From Linum tenue (Eukaryota; Streptophyta; Magnoliopsida; Malpighiales; Linaceae): 64,000 nt of DNA. Where the stretch lies: the NCBI GenBank assembly GCA_946122785.1, contig CAMGYJ010000005.1:61950200-62014199 (forward strand), in the 5' to 3' direction. The notes under the pieces are model-generated. The model did no database searches, had not been told where the DNA came from, and saw nothing but the letters and a program-made list of their open reading frames with translations. The position numbers and the translations under genes were made by a program. Within the stretch, counting starts at the first letter, position 1, and the number at the start of each line of letters is the position of its first letter. This document shows, piece by piece, positions 11,993-22,899 of this stretch.

Positions 11993-12364
11993 ATGGAATC
12001 CAACTTAGAAGAAGAGCAAAATGCCCCCACCATCCAAGCAATCATGGAGGAGTTCATCAAAGAATATATATCATCTAGCTTAATGGAGGAAGCTTCAAGC
12101 CACACCCATCAATTGTTCAACTCAAGTTGGGAGTTGAAAACTGACGAAGACTGCCACTTCGTTCTTGGAAAAAAAGAAACCTCTACATCACCCTCTAAAA
12201 TAAAGGAAGTAGAGCAAGGAGTAGCCATCCCATCTACCCCAAGCAACGAATCTCTATGCACAGAAGAACCAAACTTTGGAGTGGATGAAACCATTCAAGA
12301 TCCCCTAATATCACCTTCTCAAGGATCTACACAAACCTTGGAAACAAGAACTTTAAAGAAGTAA
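11993..12364 (+). pseudogene. Open fragment inside decayed Athila-type element, gag-linked region
   Basis: A 123-codon frame, acidic and Ser/Thr-rich (MESNLEEEQNAP..., EEFIKEYISSSLMEE, WELKTDEDCHFVLGKKE). It lies about 200 bases upstream of the protease remnant, the position of the gag C-terminal linker in Athila-type elements. No zinc knuckle or catalytic motif is present. I do not recognise a function, and the surrounding frames are broken. Confidence 0.4.
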
Positions 12365-12570
12365 GGGTCGAGCATGACCAGTTCATCATTGGAGATCATC
12401 ATTGCTATGAAAAGCCAAGCGAGAAGCATGAGCAACTTATAAAGAAGGAGAATTTTTACCAACATCAACTCAACTCCTTATGGACATAAAGAGCTCATTA
12501 GAGTATATGAAGAGAAGGAGGATCTTGGTCATTACACGATCAATTGTCTCCTAGAAGACCATTATGTGGA

Positions 12571-12900
12571 GCAATGATTGGTAGATCTTGGCTCTAGTGT
12601 CAACATACTACCACTTCCTCCTACGAAGATGTGGGTCTTGATGGCATGGAAGACATAGATATGGAGATTAAAATGACTGATTATACTCCATGTCAACATC
12701 TTGGAATATTTGAAGTTTAAGCATGCAAATTGGGCCCTTCATGTTCTTTCTATAGTATGTGGTGATTAGGATGAATACAGAAATCCCATATTTCCTAGTC
12801 TTTAGTAGACCATTCTAGCCACTTCTTGTGCTATGATCAATGTAGCAAAGAGAGAGATCACCCTACCAGTAGGAGAGGTCATGCATTGAATAGTGGGGTC
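12571..12900 (+). pseudogene. Retropepsin remnant of Athila-type element
   Basis: The frame reads LVDLGSSVNILPLPP, matching the active-site region of Athila-type aspartic proteases (the intact copy at 46920 on the minus strand reads [12 protein letters not shown]). After frame changes come FLVFSRPF, ATSCAMINVAKREITL and VGEVMH, matching the family's [17 protein letters not shown]...L..GDE block. Several stops show it is dead. Confidence 0.65.
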
Positions 12901-13784
12901 TATTGAAGAGGACGAGGAAGAAAAGGCCATTGAAGAAGATGATTTTGAGGAGATTGAAGAGACAAAGACGGAGATAGAGATAGAGATCATGACTCGATCA
13001 GGATCTCTATATGAGGATTTGTTACATACAACATATCCATTACTAGGATGAGGAGATGAAGAGACGTCAGAACCTGATTGGCCAACCAATGAGGTTTTGT
13101 TCTTCAATTGGGAGAAACATATCCCTTTGTTTTTATTTGGATTTAGGAGTTGAAGAAATTTCTCTCTTCGTATTTGGTTGCTTTTGATTGATGTATAATC
13201 TCGCTAAAAATGATAAGTGTTGGTTTCCTATGCCCTATTCCGACATTTGTATAACAAGTTGAGTACAATATTTCAAACTTTTGCATAGCTCACTATCTTT
13301 TAGTCCGTTGAGGACAATGTCTATTTTAAAGGGTGGGGTGGAATTGAGTGATATATTTACTTGACTATTCTTGATACATGACATATTTTAGTCATTCAAT
13401 TTCGAAATATACTAGTTTTATGATCCATTTGAAAAAATTTCAAAAAAATTGAAGATGTTTTCCATTTAATGATTTTTAGGCATCCCCTACAAGCTTTTCA
13501 TTGCTCATCGTACTTTGAATCAGTGAGTCTAGGGAATGCCATTCTTTCTAGTGAGGATAGTGTAGTAACTACGAAGGATGTGACATTCAATCAGACTAAT
13601 AACCATTTGATGTGTTTGAATGCTATGTGGTTTAATTCATTCAAAGATTTCTGATCATGCAAAGGAGTCTCCCACTTTGGAAAAGTTCTTTTTTCAAAGG
13701 TGAACTGTATCTTTAGAAAAATAAAAAATCTATCAATCAAGACATGTTTGAATCCTTAAAAAAATTCATGCTATGTTCTAAAAA

Positions 13785-14090
13785 AAATTGCAGGGTAAGC
13801 CCAATGTGTGAGGCATCTTTTCATTGCACTAAATTGGTTTTGAAAATGATACTAGTTAAGCTTTAGTGGGGAAGTCCTATGAGGTTATGCTAGTTCCTCT
13901 CTAGTACAAGTAAAATTTTCACCAGTCGAATTGATAGCCAACTTGAGGATGTGTTCTCAAGGGCACGGATAAAGCTTCCGACACCCCTTAATTTCATTGA
14001 CCCTCCACACAAGTTGAGGAAAAGAGATTTCTAAGTTCTTGCTTGACCAATAAGAGTAACCCTAAAAAACCTCTCCGCTCAATAAAAACT
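13785..14090 (+). other. Conserved Athila-type 3' UTR block
   Basis: Compared by eye with 32530-32830, long stretches are the same: the GGGTAAGCCCAA start, TAGTGGGG, CTAGTACAAGTAAAA, GATGTGTT, AAGGGCACGGAT and TTAATTTCATTGACCC. The match is much better than in the coding part of the same decayed element. Confidence 0.7.
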
Positions 14091-14249
14091 TAGAAAAATA
14101 ATAAAAATCGAAAAAAGATAAACAAGTTAAGGTTGTGAAGGCAAAAAGTACTTAAAGCGTATGTCAAGTTGATGGTAGAAGCATTCAAAGCTGAAAATGT
14201 TTATCAAAACCTTGACCCTTGTGTTTTAAGACTCTAATGCATGGTTAGT

Positions 14250-14349
14250 NNNNNNNNNNNNNNNNNNNNNNNNNNNNNNNNNNNNNNNNNNNNNNNNNNN
14301 NNNNNNNNNNNNNNNNNNNNNNNNNNNNNNNNNNNNNNNNNNNNNNNNN
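14250..14349. other. Assembly gap (100 N)
   Basis: Exactly 100 unknown bases, the conventional placeholder for a gap of unknown size. Sequence left and right is unrelated, so contiguity here is not assured. Confidence 0.98.
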
Positions 14350-14533
14350 ACACAACCCATTCTCCTTCTCTCTCTAGATATAATCTCTCTAAATCCTCCC
14401 TCCCAAAAGCCTAGGAAATAAAAGTCTGTTGGTTGCGGCTAAGTCCGATCTGCCATCAGAAAATATTTCTTAGGTTTTTTCCTCAAAAAACCCGCCGAGC
14501 CAAGCCGAAGCTCTGTCCGAATTACGCCGAAAA

Positions 14534-14790
14534 ATGGCCGATTGGTGGCAAGGAGAAGGAGTTTATGTCGATGAATTTCAAGCGGTATGTACTCATTATT
14601 CTGGTTTAATTTTTATGTTGTTATAAGTTTTTTAATTAATCTATGTACTAACCTCGTTGTTATTTTATCTCGTAGTTGGGGAGGACGTCGATATATACAA
14701 CCAACGATATTATCTCGAGCAAGGACCGGTGGATCCAACCGACTTGTACGAACCCAACCATCGGTCAAGGGATGTTTGGAACGATCACCC
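14534..14790 (+). pseudogene. Plant-mobile-domain (PMD)-like gene 5' fragment
   Basis: An ATG at 14534 opens a 17-codon exon (MADWWQGEGVYVDEFQA) ending at a GT donor at 14585. After an intron with acceptor TCGTAG near 14675 the sequence reads GEDVDIYNQRYYLEQGPV, DPTDLYEPNHRSRDVWNDHP, then GTACATAC. The G-P-V-D-P...L...HRS..VW pattern is seen at the start of plant mobile domain proteins, often carried by MULEs. The phase of the two pieces does not match by one base, so it is broken or misjoined. It faces the adjacent MULE transposase remnant. Confidence 0.45.
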
Positions 14791-14919
14791 GGTACATACA
14801 ATTCTTCACCATTTGTCCTTCTTTTATTTTGTTAATGTGCCTACTGTAATATAAATAATTTATGTTTATTTTTTAATCGTGTTGGTGGTTTTCAATAATT
14901 TAATCGAATACATAGCGCC

Positions 14920-16850
14920 ACTTACTTCGACTCTTTATAAAGAGATGCACTAGAGAGGTTACCAATCCACCACAAATTATCAGCTAGCTTCTTACGCTTG
15001 AATGATGGTTCCAGTTGCTTTTGAAGTTTCGTATGCACCACCTTTGGACCATTCCAGGCTGGATCCAGGCCTAAGATGGCTGCTCTAATGCCGGCGTGCC
15101 GATCAGAGATTATTGTCAGGTTCGTCCTCCTGGTGACGTGGATTTGGATTTGTCGGAAAACCATCCATAGCTATCAGCATTCTCTCCCTCAACAATGGCG
15201 AAGGCTAAAGGAAAGACTTGTCTGTTTGCATCCGCCCACTGGCAATCAGGAGAGTGCCCTTGTACTTGCCGTAAGGAATGTACCATCCACAGTAATCACA
15301 GGGATACAAAAGCCAAAACCATCAATAGAAGGCTTGAATGCCGAAAACAGTCTGCGAAAATGGCGTTCGTTACCTGCCTTTGGGGGTTGTATCTCTTCAT
15401 CTTGGTATCGAGGGGAGAACACAGTCCCAGGTTAGACGCCTCCAATGCCAGTATTAGTCTGGGAAGGAATGCATATGATTCTTCCCAATCCATAGACGGC
15501 GGCCATAGCTTTCTGCTTTCCATGCCACGCCTTCTTATAGTTAATCATATAACCAAAACGACTTGCAATGTCAGCGATTATGACTTTCACCTTCAGATCC
15601 GTTCAGCCTCAATCAGATGCTTAATAGCCGCAACCACCCTGGATTTCAATTGTCGATGGCCTTGGGAAGTGATGGATGACACACATGTGTGTGTGTTGAC
15701 CGCACGGGATATGACCCAGTGGCCGTGTCTCTTGCTGTTGATGGCCCGAATCCTAACATTGCACCCCTCGTGATGATTACGGCATCTGACTATGAGCCTT
15801 TTGGTGTTGGAATGAGTTGTGTGCCATTCAAATGCCGAGTCATTGCTTCAGTCTCAAGGGCGTGCCGCACATCCTTCTTCGAGCCAAATTGTTGGCCCTT
15901 CGTAAACCCAGTGAGTGGGCCCCATATTGGGACCTCTGGCGGCTCCATGTCGCTGTCGACCATCCAATTGTCGTCTGGAATGTGATTGTAGTAGGGACTG
16001 GTACACGGTCAGCGGCACATCATGATCATTATCTGAATCTGAATCTGGTGCTGAATCATCAGCACCTTCAAGAGGGTCTGAGCTGTCTGCACTGACGTTG
16101 TTCTTCCTTCTTCATCAGAGGGGTCGCTGACTGGTGCTGGTGTGGCAGAATCCATCTGATCCTGCTCATGAAAGGAACCTTCATCAGCTCCATAATGGTA
16201 GTTGTGAAAACTACCGCTGCCTGTCATGAAGTTGTACTGGCTTGGTTGGGGATGTCCGGTTGAACTTCTTCTTCATATGACGAGAAAGATTGATGATGGC
16301 CAGCACCTTGCCCTCCATCTTGGTACTGAAAATAGGATTGAGGATCATGGTAACTTTGGTAGGGATGATCGTCATATAATTCACCTCCACCATGGATACC
16401 AGATGTTTGACCGTGTCCAGAATGACGTCCAACACCAACGACTGGCTCGGTGTAAACGAACATCGGCTTTGGCCAATTTGTTGGACCACAAGAATTCGAG
16501 CATGGAATCTAGGTCATCTTGAGTGGTTATGGTATATTCCTCATGCCACAATGACCAGTTGCTCTGTTTGGGTATCGGTACACCATACGATCTACCCTCC
16601 TCGTGCCATCCATGCAAGTTGCGTCAGTGCATATTTGATGGAGGTCTTCAAGCTTCGGTCTAGTACCGACCGTTATTTTCTGAAAATTGCCACCGACGTA
16701 GGTGGCCCCTTTCCGGTCTCTTCCGTGTAACCATTCCACCGTAAGCCAAGCGTTAACTGACGGAATGCCATCTGCACACAAAACAAACCGTAGTTTAGTT
16801 AATATCATCAAAATCACAAATCACATAAAAAGTAAAACAAAATCAACTTA
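14920..16850 (-). pseudogene. Mutator-like (MULE) transposase remnant
   Basis: Read down the minus strand with several frame changes, the pieces are in MULE order. An N-terminal part (16817-16400) has GIPSVNAWLTVEWLHG, ATYVGGNFQKITVG and TTQDDLDSMLEFL. An acidic linker follows at 16227-16010. Next, at 15640-15330, come ASRFGYMINYKKAWHGKQKAMA and FRRLFSAFKPSIDGFGFC, then PVITVDGTFLT near the first catalytic Asp. At 15164-14922 lies NLTIISDRHAGIRAAI with the second Asp. The region carrying the last acidic residue and the zinc knuckle is missing toward the gap. Frameshifts show it cannot encode an active enzyme. Confidence 0.8.
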
Positions 16851-17049
16851 CGAGTTAATGTTAATGGCATAAAAAGTAACACAAGATAAAGTTACGAGTT
16901 AATGTTAATGGCATAAAAAGTAACAAAAAAAACTTACGAGTTAATCTTAATGGCAAACACACTAAATAAATATAGATATACAACAGAAAAATGAAAGAGA
17001 GAATGAGAGGTGTGAAGAGTAGAGGTTTTCCGGCAAGTCTTATATAGGG

Positions 17050-17552
17050 GAAAAAATTGTGAAAACCGCACCTCTAGGGTGCGTTTTAGTCAGCCATGTA
17101 GCCCTACGTGCATAATTCTCTGCATGGCTGTCGGGTGGCAGGAAAATAATTGGCACGTAAACCGCACTTGGGGGTGCGATCTACAAGGTTAAACCGCACT
17201 TGGGGGGTGCGATCTATATGGCTAAACCGCACCTTACAGATGCGGTTCGTTCTTGGAGGAATAAATCGCATCTCTATGGTGCGGTTTAGGTAGGTCAGAC
17301 CTAAACCGCACCTCGGCCATGCGTTTCATGTAGGCCAGACATGAAAACGCATTGCCAAGGTGCGATTTAGGCCCACCAGATTAGAACGCACCCTCCAGGT
17401 GCGGTTTACATTAAAACGCACCTGGGGGATGCGGTTTATATGTAAATCGCATCACGAGGGTGCGGTCAATAAAAAAGGGTGCTAGTTTTGTAAATATTTT
17501 TGAGAGGGTGCTAGTTTTGTAATTTTTTTTTTTAAAGGTGCTATTTCTGAAA
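17050..17552. repeat. MULE terminus with array of AAACCGC inverted repeats
   Basis: The outer 75 bases (17476-17552) repeat GGGTGCTAGTTTTGTAA twice plus a third partial copy, resembling MULE terminal repeats. Inside lies a ~400-bp array of half-sites AAACCGCACC, AATCGCA(T/C)C and GGTGCG(G/A)TTT in alternating orientation, many separated by 4-10 bases. Examples are at 17066-17086, 17228-17243, 17278-17290 and 17390-17408. The array lies just upstream of the dead transposase, at its 5' end. Confidence 0.7.
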
Positions 17553-17559
17553 AAAAACT

Positions 17560-17930
17560 CTGTCTTGGATGCTCTCTGCAATGATGGGGGTGTTATATCT
17601 CGAGCTTTAGACGTGCTTTCAAAGATGCAAGGTAAAAATCCCGTGCGTGATGTTAAGTCCCCTGTAATTGCTTGAGTCATGGTCTTCGTGTATCTCGGCT
17701 GGAGGGAGGAAACCCTGACAGTGTTCGATGAAATGTTGGAAAGAGAAGTCATGATGGGTGGGTTCTGCAAAGGGTGGAAGGGTATTGTTTGCATGGTGAA
17801 TTATGCAGCGCAAAAGAGCTATTTGATTCCATATCCAGCATCGAATGCAAGCATGATGATTGATGTATATAGTTACAGTGTCGTGATTGGTGGATACAAT
17901 AGAATAGAAGCTTCTATCAGCCTTCTCTTA
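17560..17930 (+). pseudogene. Pentatricopeptide-repeat (PPR) gene fragment
   Basis: Plus-strand pieces in two frames read DALCNDGGVISRALDVLSKM, YLGWREETLTVFDEMLER and DVYSYSVVIGGYNRIEASIS. The A-L-x-V-x-x-K-M, VFDEM and YSYSVVIGGY phrases are the helix signatures of PPR repeats. Only two or three repeats are seen, with a stop after KSPVIA, so this is a dead scrap. It abuts the MULE terminus, and capture or truncation by that element is possible. Confidence 0.55.
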
Positions 17931-17989
17931 CAAAATGTGCTTGTCTGTGGATTCCATCAACACATAGATCATTCGGCTGTCAGAAATTA

Positions 17990-19328
17990 AAGCTGCCAAG
18001 TGGTTCTGAGATTGGTGGTTGCAAAGGTACGTATGTTGTATCCAGTCCAGTCCAAATACTTGTGGTTGAAGGCATATGTATCGTGGATCATGGTTGTAAC
18101 TGAAGCCCCGATCCATTGATCCTTGCTCTAGTTTTGCCGTTATCCCTTTTTACAGATTCCATCGTGTTTCTGCTACTTCCAATGGTCGGTGAATGCAGAG
18201 GCCAGAACTTACTTATTTGGTTTGGGTCTTATGGGGATCACAATTTTTCCCGTTGTATGAAGCTGACTGTCTCTCGATGTTGCAAAAGTTAAAGAAGGCG
18301 GTGAAACCTCTTTGGAATATTGGAAGTGGCCCAAGAAGTAAGGCAGGTAATGGGGAGATTGGGTGGGGTTAAGCCACTGTTGGTTAGAAGTAGTGTAGTG
18401 AAAATTGCGTTTTAAAATTTAAAAAATTTCAGGTCATTAAAATATTTCTACGTAGAATTACACTTTACTCTTATAGTTATAGTCAAAATCTACGATTTTA
18501 AACTTAAGAATTTACGTTTTCACGCTTCTAGATCAACAAAACACTTCTACACAGAATCACGATTTTGGCTGAATTAGTTAGAAGGAAGACAAATGAGGTA
18601 GGTGGTGACATACACTAGTTCACATATTGGCTAATTGGGACAGTCAAGAAGTTGGATAGTATTCTCTTATATATATAAATATGTAAGGTGGCGTATTCGG
18701 TGCACCCGCCTCATAATTATCATTCTGAGTATGCGATTCATATCAAAACGGTATCAATTGTTGCTTATAATATTATGAACAAAAAGCACATGAATTTGAA
18801 AAAAATTCATTCAAAATTCATTTTAATTTGAAGGATTTAGGATTTAGGGATTTAGGGATAGGGTTTAGGTTTACAATTTGGGATTTTGGGTTGGGATTCA
18901 AAATTGAAGGTTAAGGGGTTAGGGTAATAGATTGATTTGTTATGATTCTATTGTTGGGATAAAACGCTTCTCACCATCAAGTAATTTATATTGTATGCAT
19001 CTAACGCTTTTATTGAGTGGCAGGAAAGAACTGTTCTCATTTACTGGTTTTATGAAATTGGAATGAAGTAGTACGACAACACATCATAAGCAATCAGTAC
19101 AACAACTTTGTAACCCTGCCGGTCAAGCTTCGAGTGGAAACCTATGGAGCAAGTTGGACAAGCAGAAAAGTTCCTTTCTAGAAGCAAATTATTTGAGTGC
19201 CAGCAGCTAGCCTCCTGACAGTACAGAAACTTGGTGCAAAAGCTAAGGAGTTTTGTGATCCGAGTGTGACAGCTGGAATTGCACAATCAACTGCAGATCA
19301 GAACTTTGAGATTTGAGCATAACGGGAA
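17990..19328. other. Non-coding stretch with short telomere-like run
   Basis: No gene is recognised. At 18840-18925 there is a degenerate run of GGATTTAGGGATTTAGGG-like and AGGGTTTAGG-like units, similar to the plant telomere repeat TTTAGGG but only a few units long. At 19060-19320 the minus or plus frames could be a scrap of an exon (plus frame LGAKAKEFCDPSVTAGIAQ), but I do not recognise a family. Confidence 0.4.
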
Positions 19329-20554
19329 GTACCACTGTTTAAATTTTTTTCCCAAAAATACCACCCAACCCCAAAAAATTTCAAAAATACCACCCTTTTT
19401 CAAAAACCGCCACCCCACCCAGCGGTTTGGTCGAAAACCGCTTGTCGGGGGCGCGGTTTTGGACCAAACCGCGGGCCTAGGAGGCGGTTATAAAAAAAAA
19501 AAAAAATTGGACCAAAACCGCTGGGTGGGGTGGCGGTTTGGCCCAAAACCGCCACCCCAACCAGCGGTTTGGTCCAAAAGTTCGGTCGAAACTTCAAACG
19601 AACGTAACTTTGCACTCGGGTATCCGATCGTAGCGATTTTTTTTTTCATTTCGCATAACTTTTCAAGATCTACAACTTTTACTAGGATAAAATTTTCAAA
19701 ACAGGAACTATTTGTGGATATACGGGACCTTGAGAATAACTTTACCTTTACTTTTCAGAAATCCATGTACATTTTGAAATTATGATTATATTAAAAGTTG
19801 TAGATCTTGAAAAGTTATGAGGAATCAAAAAAAGTTCATAACATTCGGAGTTTGGAGCACAAAGTTATGGCCGCCCAAAGTTTGACGAAAGGCGAGACCC
19901 GGCGGTTTGCGGCTTGCAAGATCTCAAAAAGTTTGCGGCTTCCATTTTTTGAATCCGAATCACTTTTTGAGATCTTGCAAGTCTCAAACAGTCGGGTTCC
20001 GTCTTCGTCTCGAAAAAACGTCATTTGCCACCCCGAACGACCTTTTTTTATTTCGTCAAACTTTGGGCGGCCATAACTTGTGCTCCAAAATCCGAATGTC
20101 ATGAATTTTTTTTTATTCCGCATAACTTTTCTGAAAAGTAAAGGTAAAGTTATTCTCAAGGTCCCGTATATCCACAAATAGTTCCTGTTTTGAAAATTTC
20201 ATCCTAGTAAAAGTTTGTAGATCTTGAAAGTTATGCGAAATGAAAAAAAAAATCGCTACGATCGGATACCCGAGTGCAAAGTTACGTTCGTTTGAAGTTT
20301 CGACCGAACTTTTGGACCAAACCGCTGGTTGGGGTGGCGGTTTTGGGCCAAACCGCCACCCCACCCAGCGGTTTTGGTCCAAATTTTTTTTTTATAACCG
20401 CCCCTAGGCCCGCGGTTTGGTCCAAAACCGCGCCCCCGACAAGCGGTTTTCGACCAAACCGCTGGGGGGGTGGCGGTTTTTGAAAAAGGGTGGTATTTTT
20501 GGAATTTTTTGGGATTGGGTGGTATTTTTGGAATTTTTTTTTAAACAGTGGTAC
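19329..20554. mobile_element. Foldback-type DNA element, near-complete palindrome
   Basis: The left arm (19329-19790) and right arm (20105-20554) are inverted copies over about 450 bp, starting GTACCACTGTTTAAA and ending TTTAAACAGTGGTAC. Outer parts repeat AAAAATACCACCC. Next come AAACCGC/GCGGTTT modules around CACCCCACCCA, then AACTTCAAACGAACGTAAC and TTACCTTTACTTTTC. The centre is palindromic too: AGTTATGGCCGCCCAAAG at 19863-19880 is matched by CTTTGGGCGGCCATAACT at 20062-20079. There is no transposase. The terminal layout (repeated GGTGxTATTTTTG, then AAACCGC modules) resembles the MULE terminus at 17.1-17.55 kb, so a MULE-derived foldback element is likely. No clear 9-10 bp target duplication was found. 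Confidence 0.75.
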
Positions 20555-20629
20555 TTTTGGATTTTTTCCAGGGAAATGTTGCAACTTACCATTTCAGGGC
20601 TGATTCGCGACCACAACAACAAGGCAAGT

Positions 20630-21060
20630 TAATTCCAATGCAACGGCCAGAAACTTCATTATAAAAAGGAGACCTGGAATAGCCATAGAGCAGACTTTTC
20701 GGGTGAGACAAAATCAAGAGAGCAATAGAGTTTTGCGTGGGATTTTGTATAGAAAAGTCGGCACAAGAGTCGGGGAGGCTTTTGGGTTCTGATACAGGAC
20801 TGTATCAGTGTCTCTATTAGTTGGATAGCTAATAGAGTGTGAAAAGAGTGAGGTTCGATCTTGCGGGAGCAGATTGAACAGGTTTGAGTGTTCCATTGTA
20901 AGCTCGAAGAACTTCAAAGCCAAATCATTAGTGAATCGTCGGAGAGCGCCAAAAGCGTGACGCCGACCGTGGACTAGTCGACGTTGGGATTCTTATTCTC
21001 CCAACGTTGGAAACCACGTAAAAATCTCGTGTGCACTGTACCATCTCTCTTCCCTGCCAT
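20630..21060. other. Possible LTR-like R/U5 fragment
   Basis: The stretch has a leader-like series ending GTCGACGTTGGGATTC...CCCAACGTTGGAAACCACG, TAAAAATCTCGTGTGC, which recalls the end of plant Copia LTRs. No second LTR, PBS or coding region was found, so the call is weak. The rest of 21060-22690 is AT-rich with no recognisable gene. Confidence 0.25.
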
Positions 21061-22689
21061 CTGGATGAGGAACTCTGTTCTTGGCTTGTTCATATATGTT
21101 CGTTAACAGGGCTTTTGTTAGTCAAACGCATCACTTCAGCCTGAGTAAGTTAAGTGGTTTCCATTATTTCATTTTTTTTTTTTTTTGGACCAAGCTCTTT
21201 AGTTGTAACTCGTAGGCTAAGTGTGTGGGCTTAAGTAGTTTAGTCCAAATTATATTATTGAATAGAATTAAAATTATTTGGGCCGAGTCCTCAAGCCCAA
21301 CACCAGTTTGGCGCTTCAAACAAAAACACACAAAATCGTGTTCAGCTGTATCTATTTCGATCAAACATAAGAAATTTCCTGTTCTTTCACTTGTTCTCGG
21401 AGAAAGGTTTGGCTGGGTTTTTGCAGGAGACGAATCAAGTGAAATAAGACTGAATCGAAGGGGAACGTCTCGCGCTCGACGCACCAGCATCTATGTCATA
21501 TTAAAGTTCATATCATCATATAGATTGAGAGTACTAATTAAAGTTCAAAATTTGATGTATTATGGACACTTTTAGAGTTGGGTGCACTAAGTGCGCCGAA
21601 GTAGCCATCAAATATGTAAATAATATTTAAAAAATGAATATTCAAGTAATTCATTCTTAAAGAAAATTAACATATTAATTTCTTTTTGTATAAACAATAG
21701 TGACGTGTTTTCTTATATGAAAGAATCGTGAAAGAACATTTATTGTCTATAAGACTTCTTGTATCTAGTATTAGAATCTTATATATAAACCTATGTGGTG
21801 ATAATAATTTTTTCTCCAAATTTTAAATACGCCTAGTGACAAAGCCAACCCGCCACTGAAAACAGGGATGGATGGTTCGATTTACTTTAGTTGTGTTTCA
21901 TTCTCTCATTTTTCTCTTCTATTTATCTTGTTTCCTTTGTTGGCTGTTGGTTCACAAGTAGTTGTCGGATCCTGGTTTGTACCTTCCTTCCTCTTAATAA
22001 ATTATCGTCGCCCTTATAAGAAAAAATAGTACATTCTCATGTAAGATAACTTTTAGTGCAAGAGAGTTATCTCATCCTTAATATGATCTATTATGAAACC
22101 CATGAGTTATGAAGGAATATGAGTATTACATTTGATTCAATTGGTTATAAGAATAAAGAGTTATCAAAGATTAATAACTATAAAGAGTTATGTTCCTATT
22201 GTAACTCTTCCATGATGGATGGTTGAGATTAACACACCGTTTGGTATAAATGAATTCCATAAGTTTAGAGGAATTCATTTTGGAATGCAACATTTTTGTG
22301 CATGATATTTAAAAGAATTCATTTTCAATTCTAAATTTTGAATTCTATGGAATTGGAACTAGTTATAGCAATTCCGAGAATTGAGATAGAATTTCCAAAC
22401 GAATTCCAAAAGTATTTACTAATTATAACAGAATGATATAATTATCCTCTTTTATCAACTAAATTACTTATATATATGAGTATATGACATACCAAACGCG
22501 GAAATTCTTGACAATGAATTCTACACGCCAATTTATTTTATTTCACAAGATTTGAATATGACATACCAAACACAAGATTTCATTTGACAATGAATTCTAC
22601 ACGGTAATCCATGTTACAATGAAATGAATTCTCGACTCATTTGGTACCAAACGGTCTGTAAGTGTAAAGAAAAACTTAGGAGGAATTTT

Positions 22690-22845
22690 GGTCCTCTCTC
22701 CATCTATAAATACGATGCTTTGTACCATCACAATAACATATCATAAGAAACACATATATCAAGTGACTTGTATGCTAGGGGAGAGAACCCAAAATTCAAC
22801 ATTGCTACTTCTTCATAAGTTCTCTCTCAATCACCATGGAAGAAG
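22690..22845 (+). promoter_or_regulatory. Orphan promoter, leader and first exon
   Basis: TATAAATA lies at about 22704-22711, and a CAACA-rich leader follows. ATGGAAGAAG at 22836-22845 is then directly followed by a good 5' splice site (GTATTC, T-rich). The sequence is cut 55 bases later by the repeat starting at 22900. No downstream exon was found. It looks like the 5' end of a host gene whose first intron received a large repeat, or the 5' end of a pseudogene. Confidence 0.4.
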
Positions 22846-22899
22846 GTATTCTTCTAATCTCTTTTCTATTTCATGTGATTATCATGTTGTTCTAACGAT

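Larger units (their letters stand above)
10980..14249 (+). mobile_element. Old, heavily decayed Athila-type retrotransposon
   Basis: The order of remnants matches the younger elements at 30-53 kb: a gag/protease area (11990-12900), a TTGAGGACAATGTC motif with polypurine tract (13305-13345), and a long conserved 3' UTR (13785-14090). The last has GGGTAAGCCCAATGTGTG, GTACAAGTAAAA, AAGCTTCCGACACCCCTTAA and TTGACCCTCCACACAAGTTG. No RT, integrase or LTR can be found. The right end runs into the assembly gap, so a 3' LTR may be missing from the sequence rather than from the genome. Confidence 0.7.

Noticed and set aside
15195..15773. 192-codon plus-strand open frame, with others at 15076-15435 and 15689-15985
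   Set aside because: Antisense to the MULE transposase remnant, whose protein motifs are clearly on the minus strand.
18840..18925. Telomere repeats
   Set aside because: Only a few degenerate TTTAGGG-like units; not a telomere and too short for a secure interstitial telomere claim.
19279..19785. 168-codon open frame over the foldback arm
   Set aside because: The frame arises from the AAACCGC inverted repeats; the mirrored frame at 20113-20382 gives the same peptide from the other arm.
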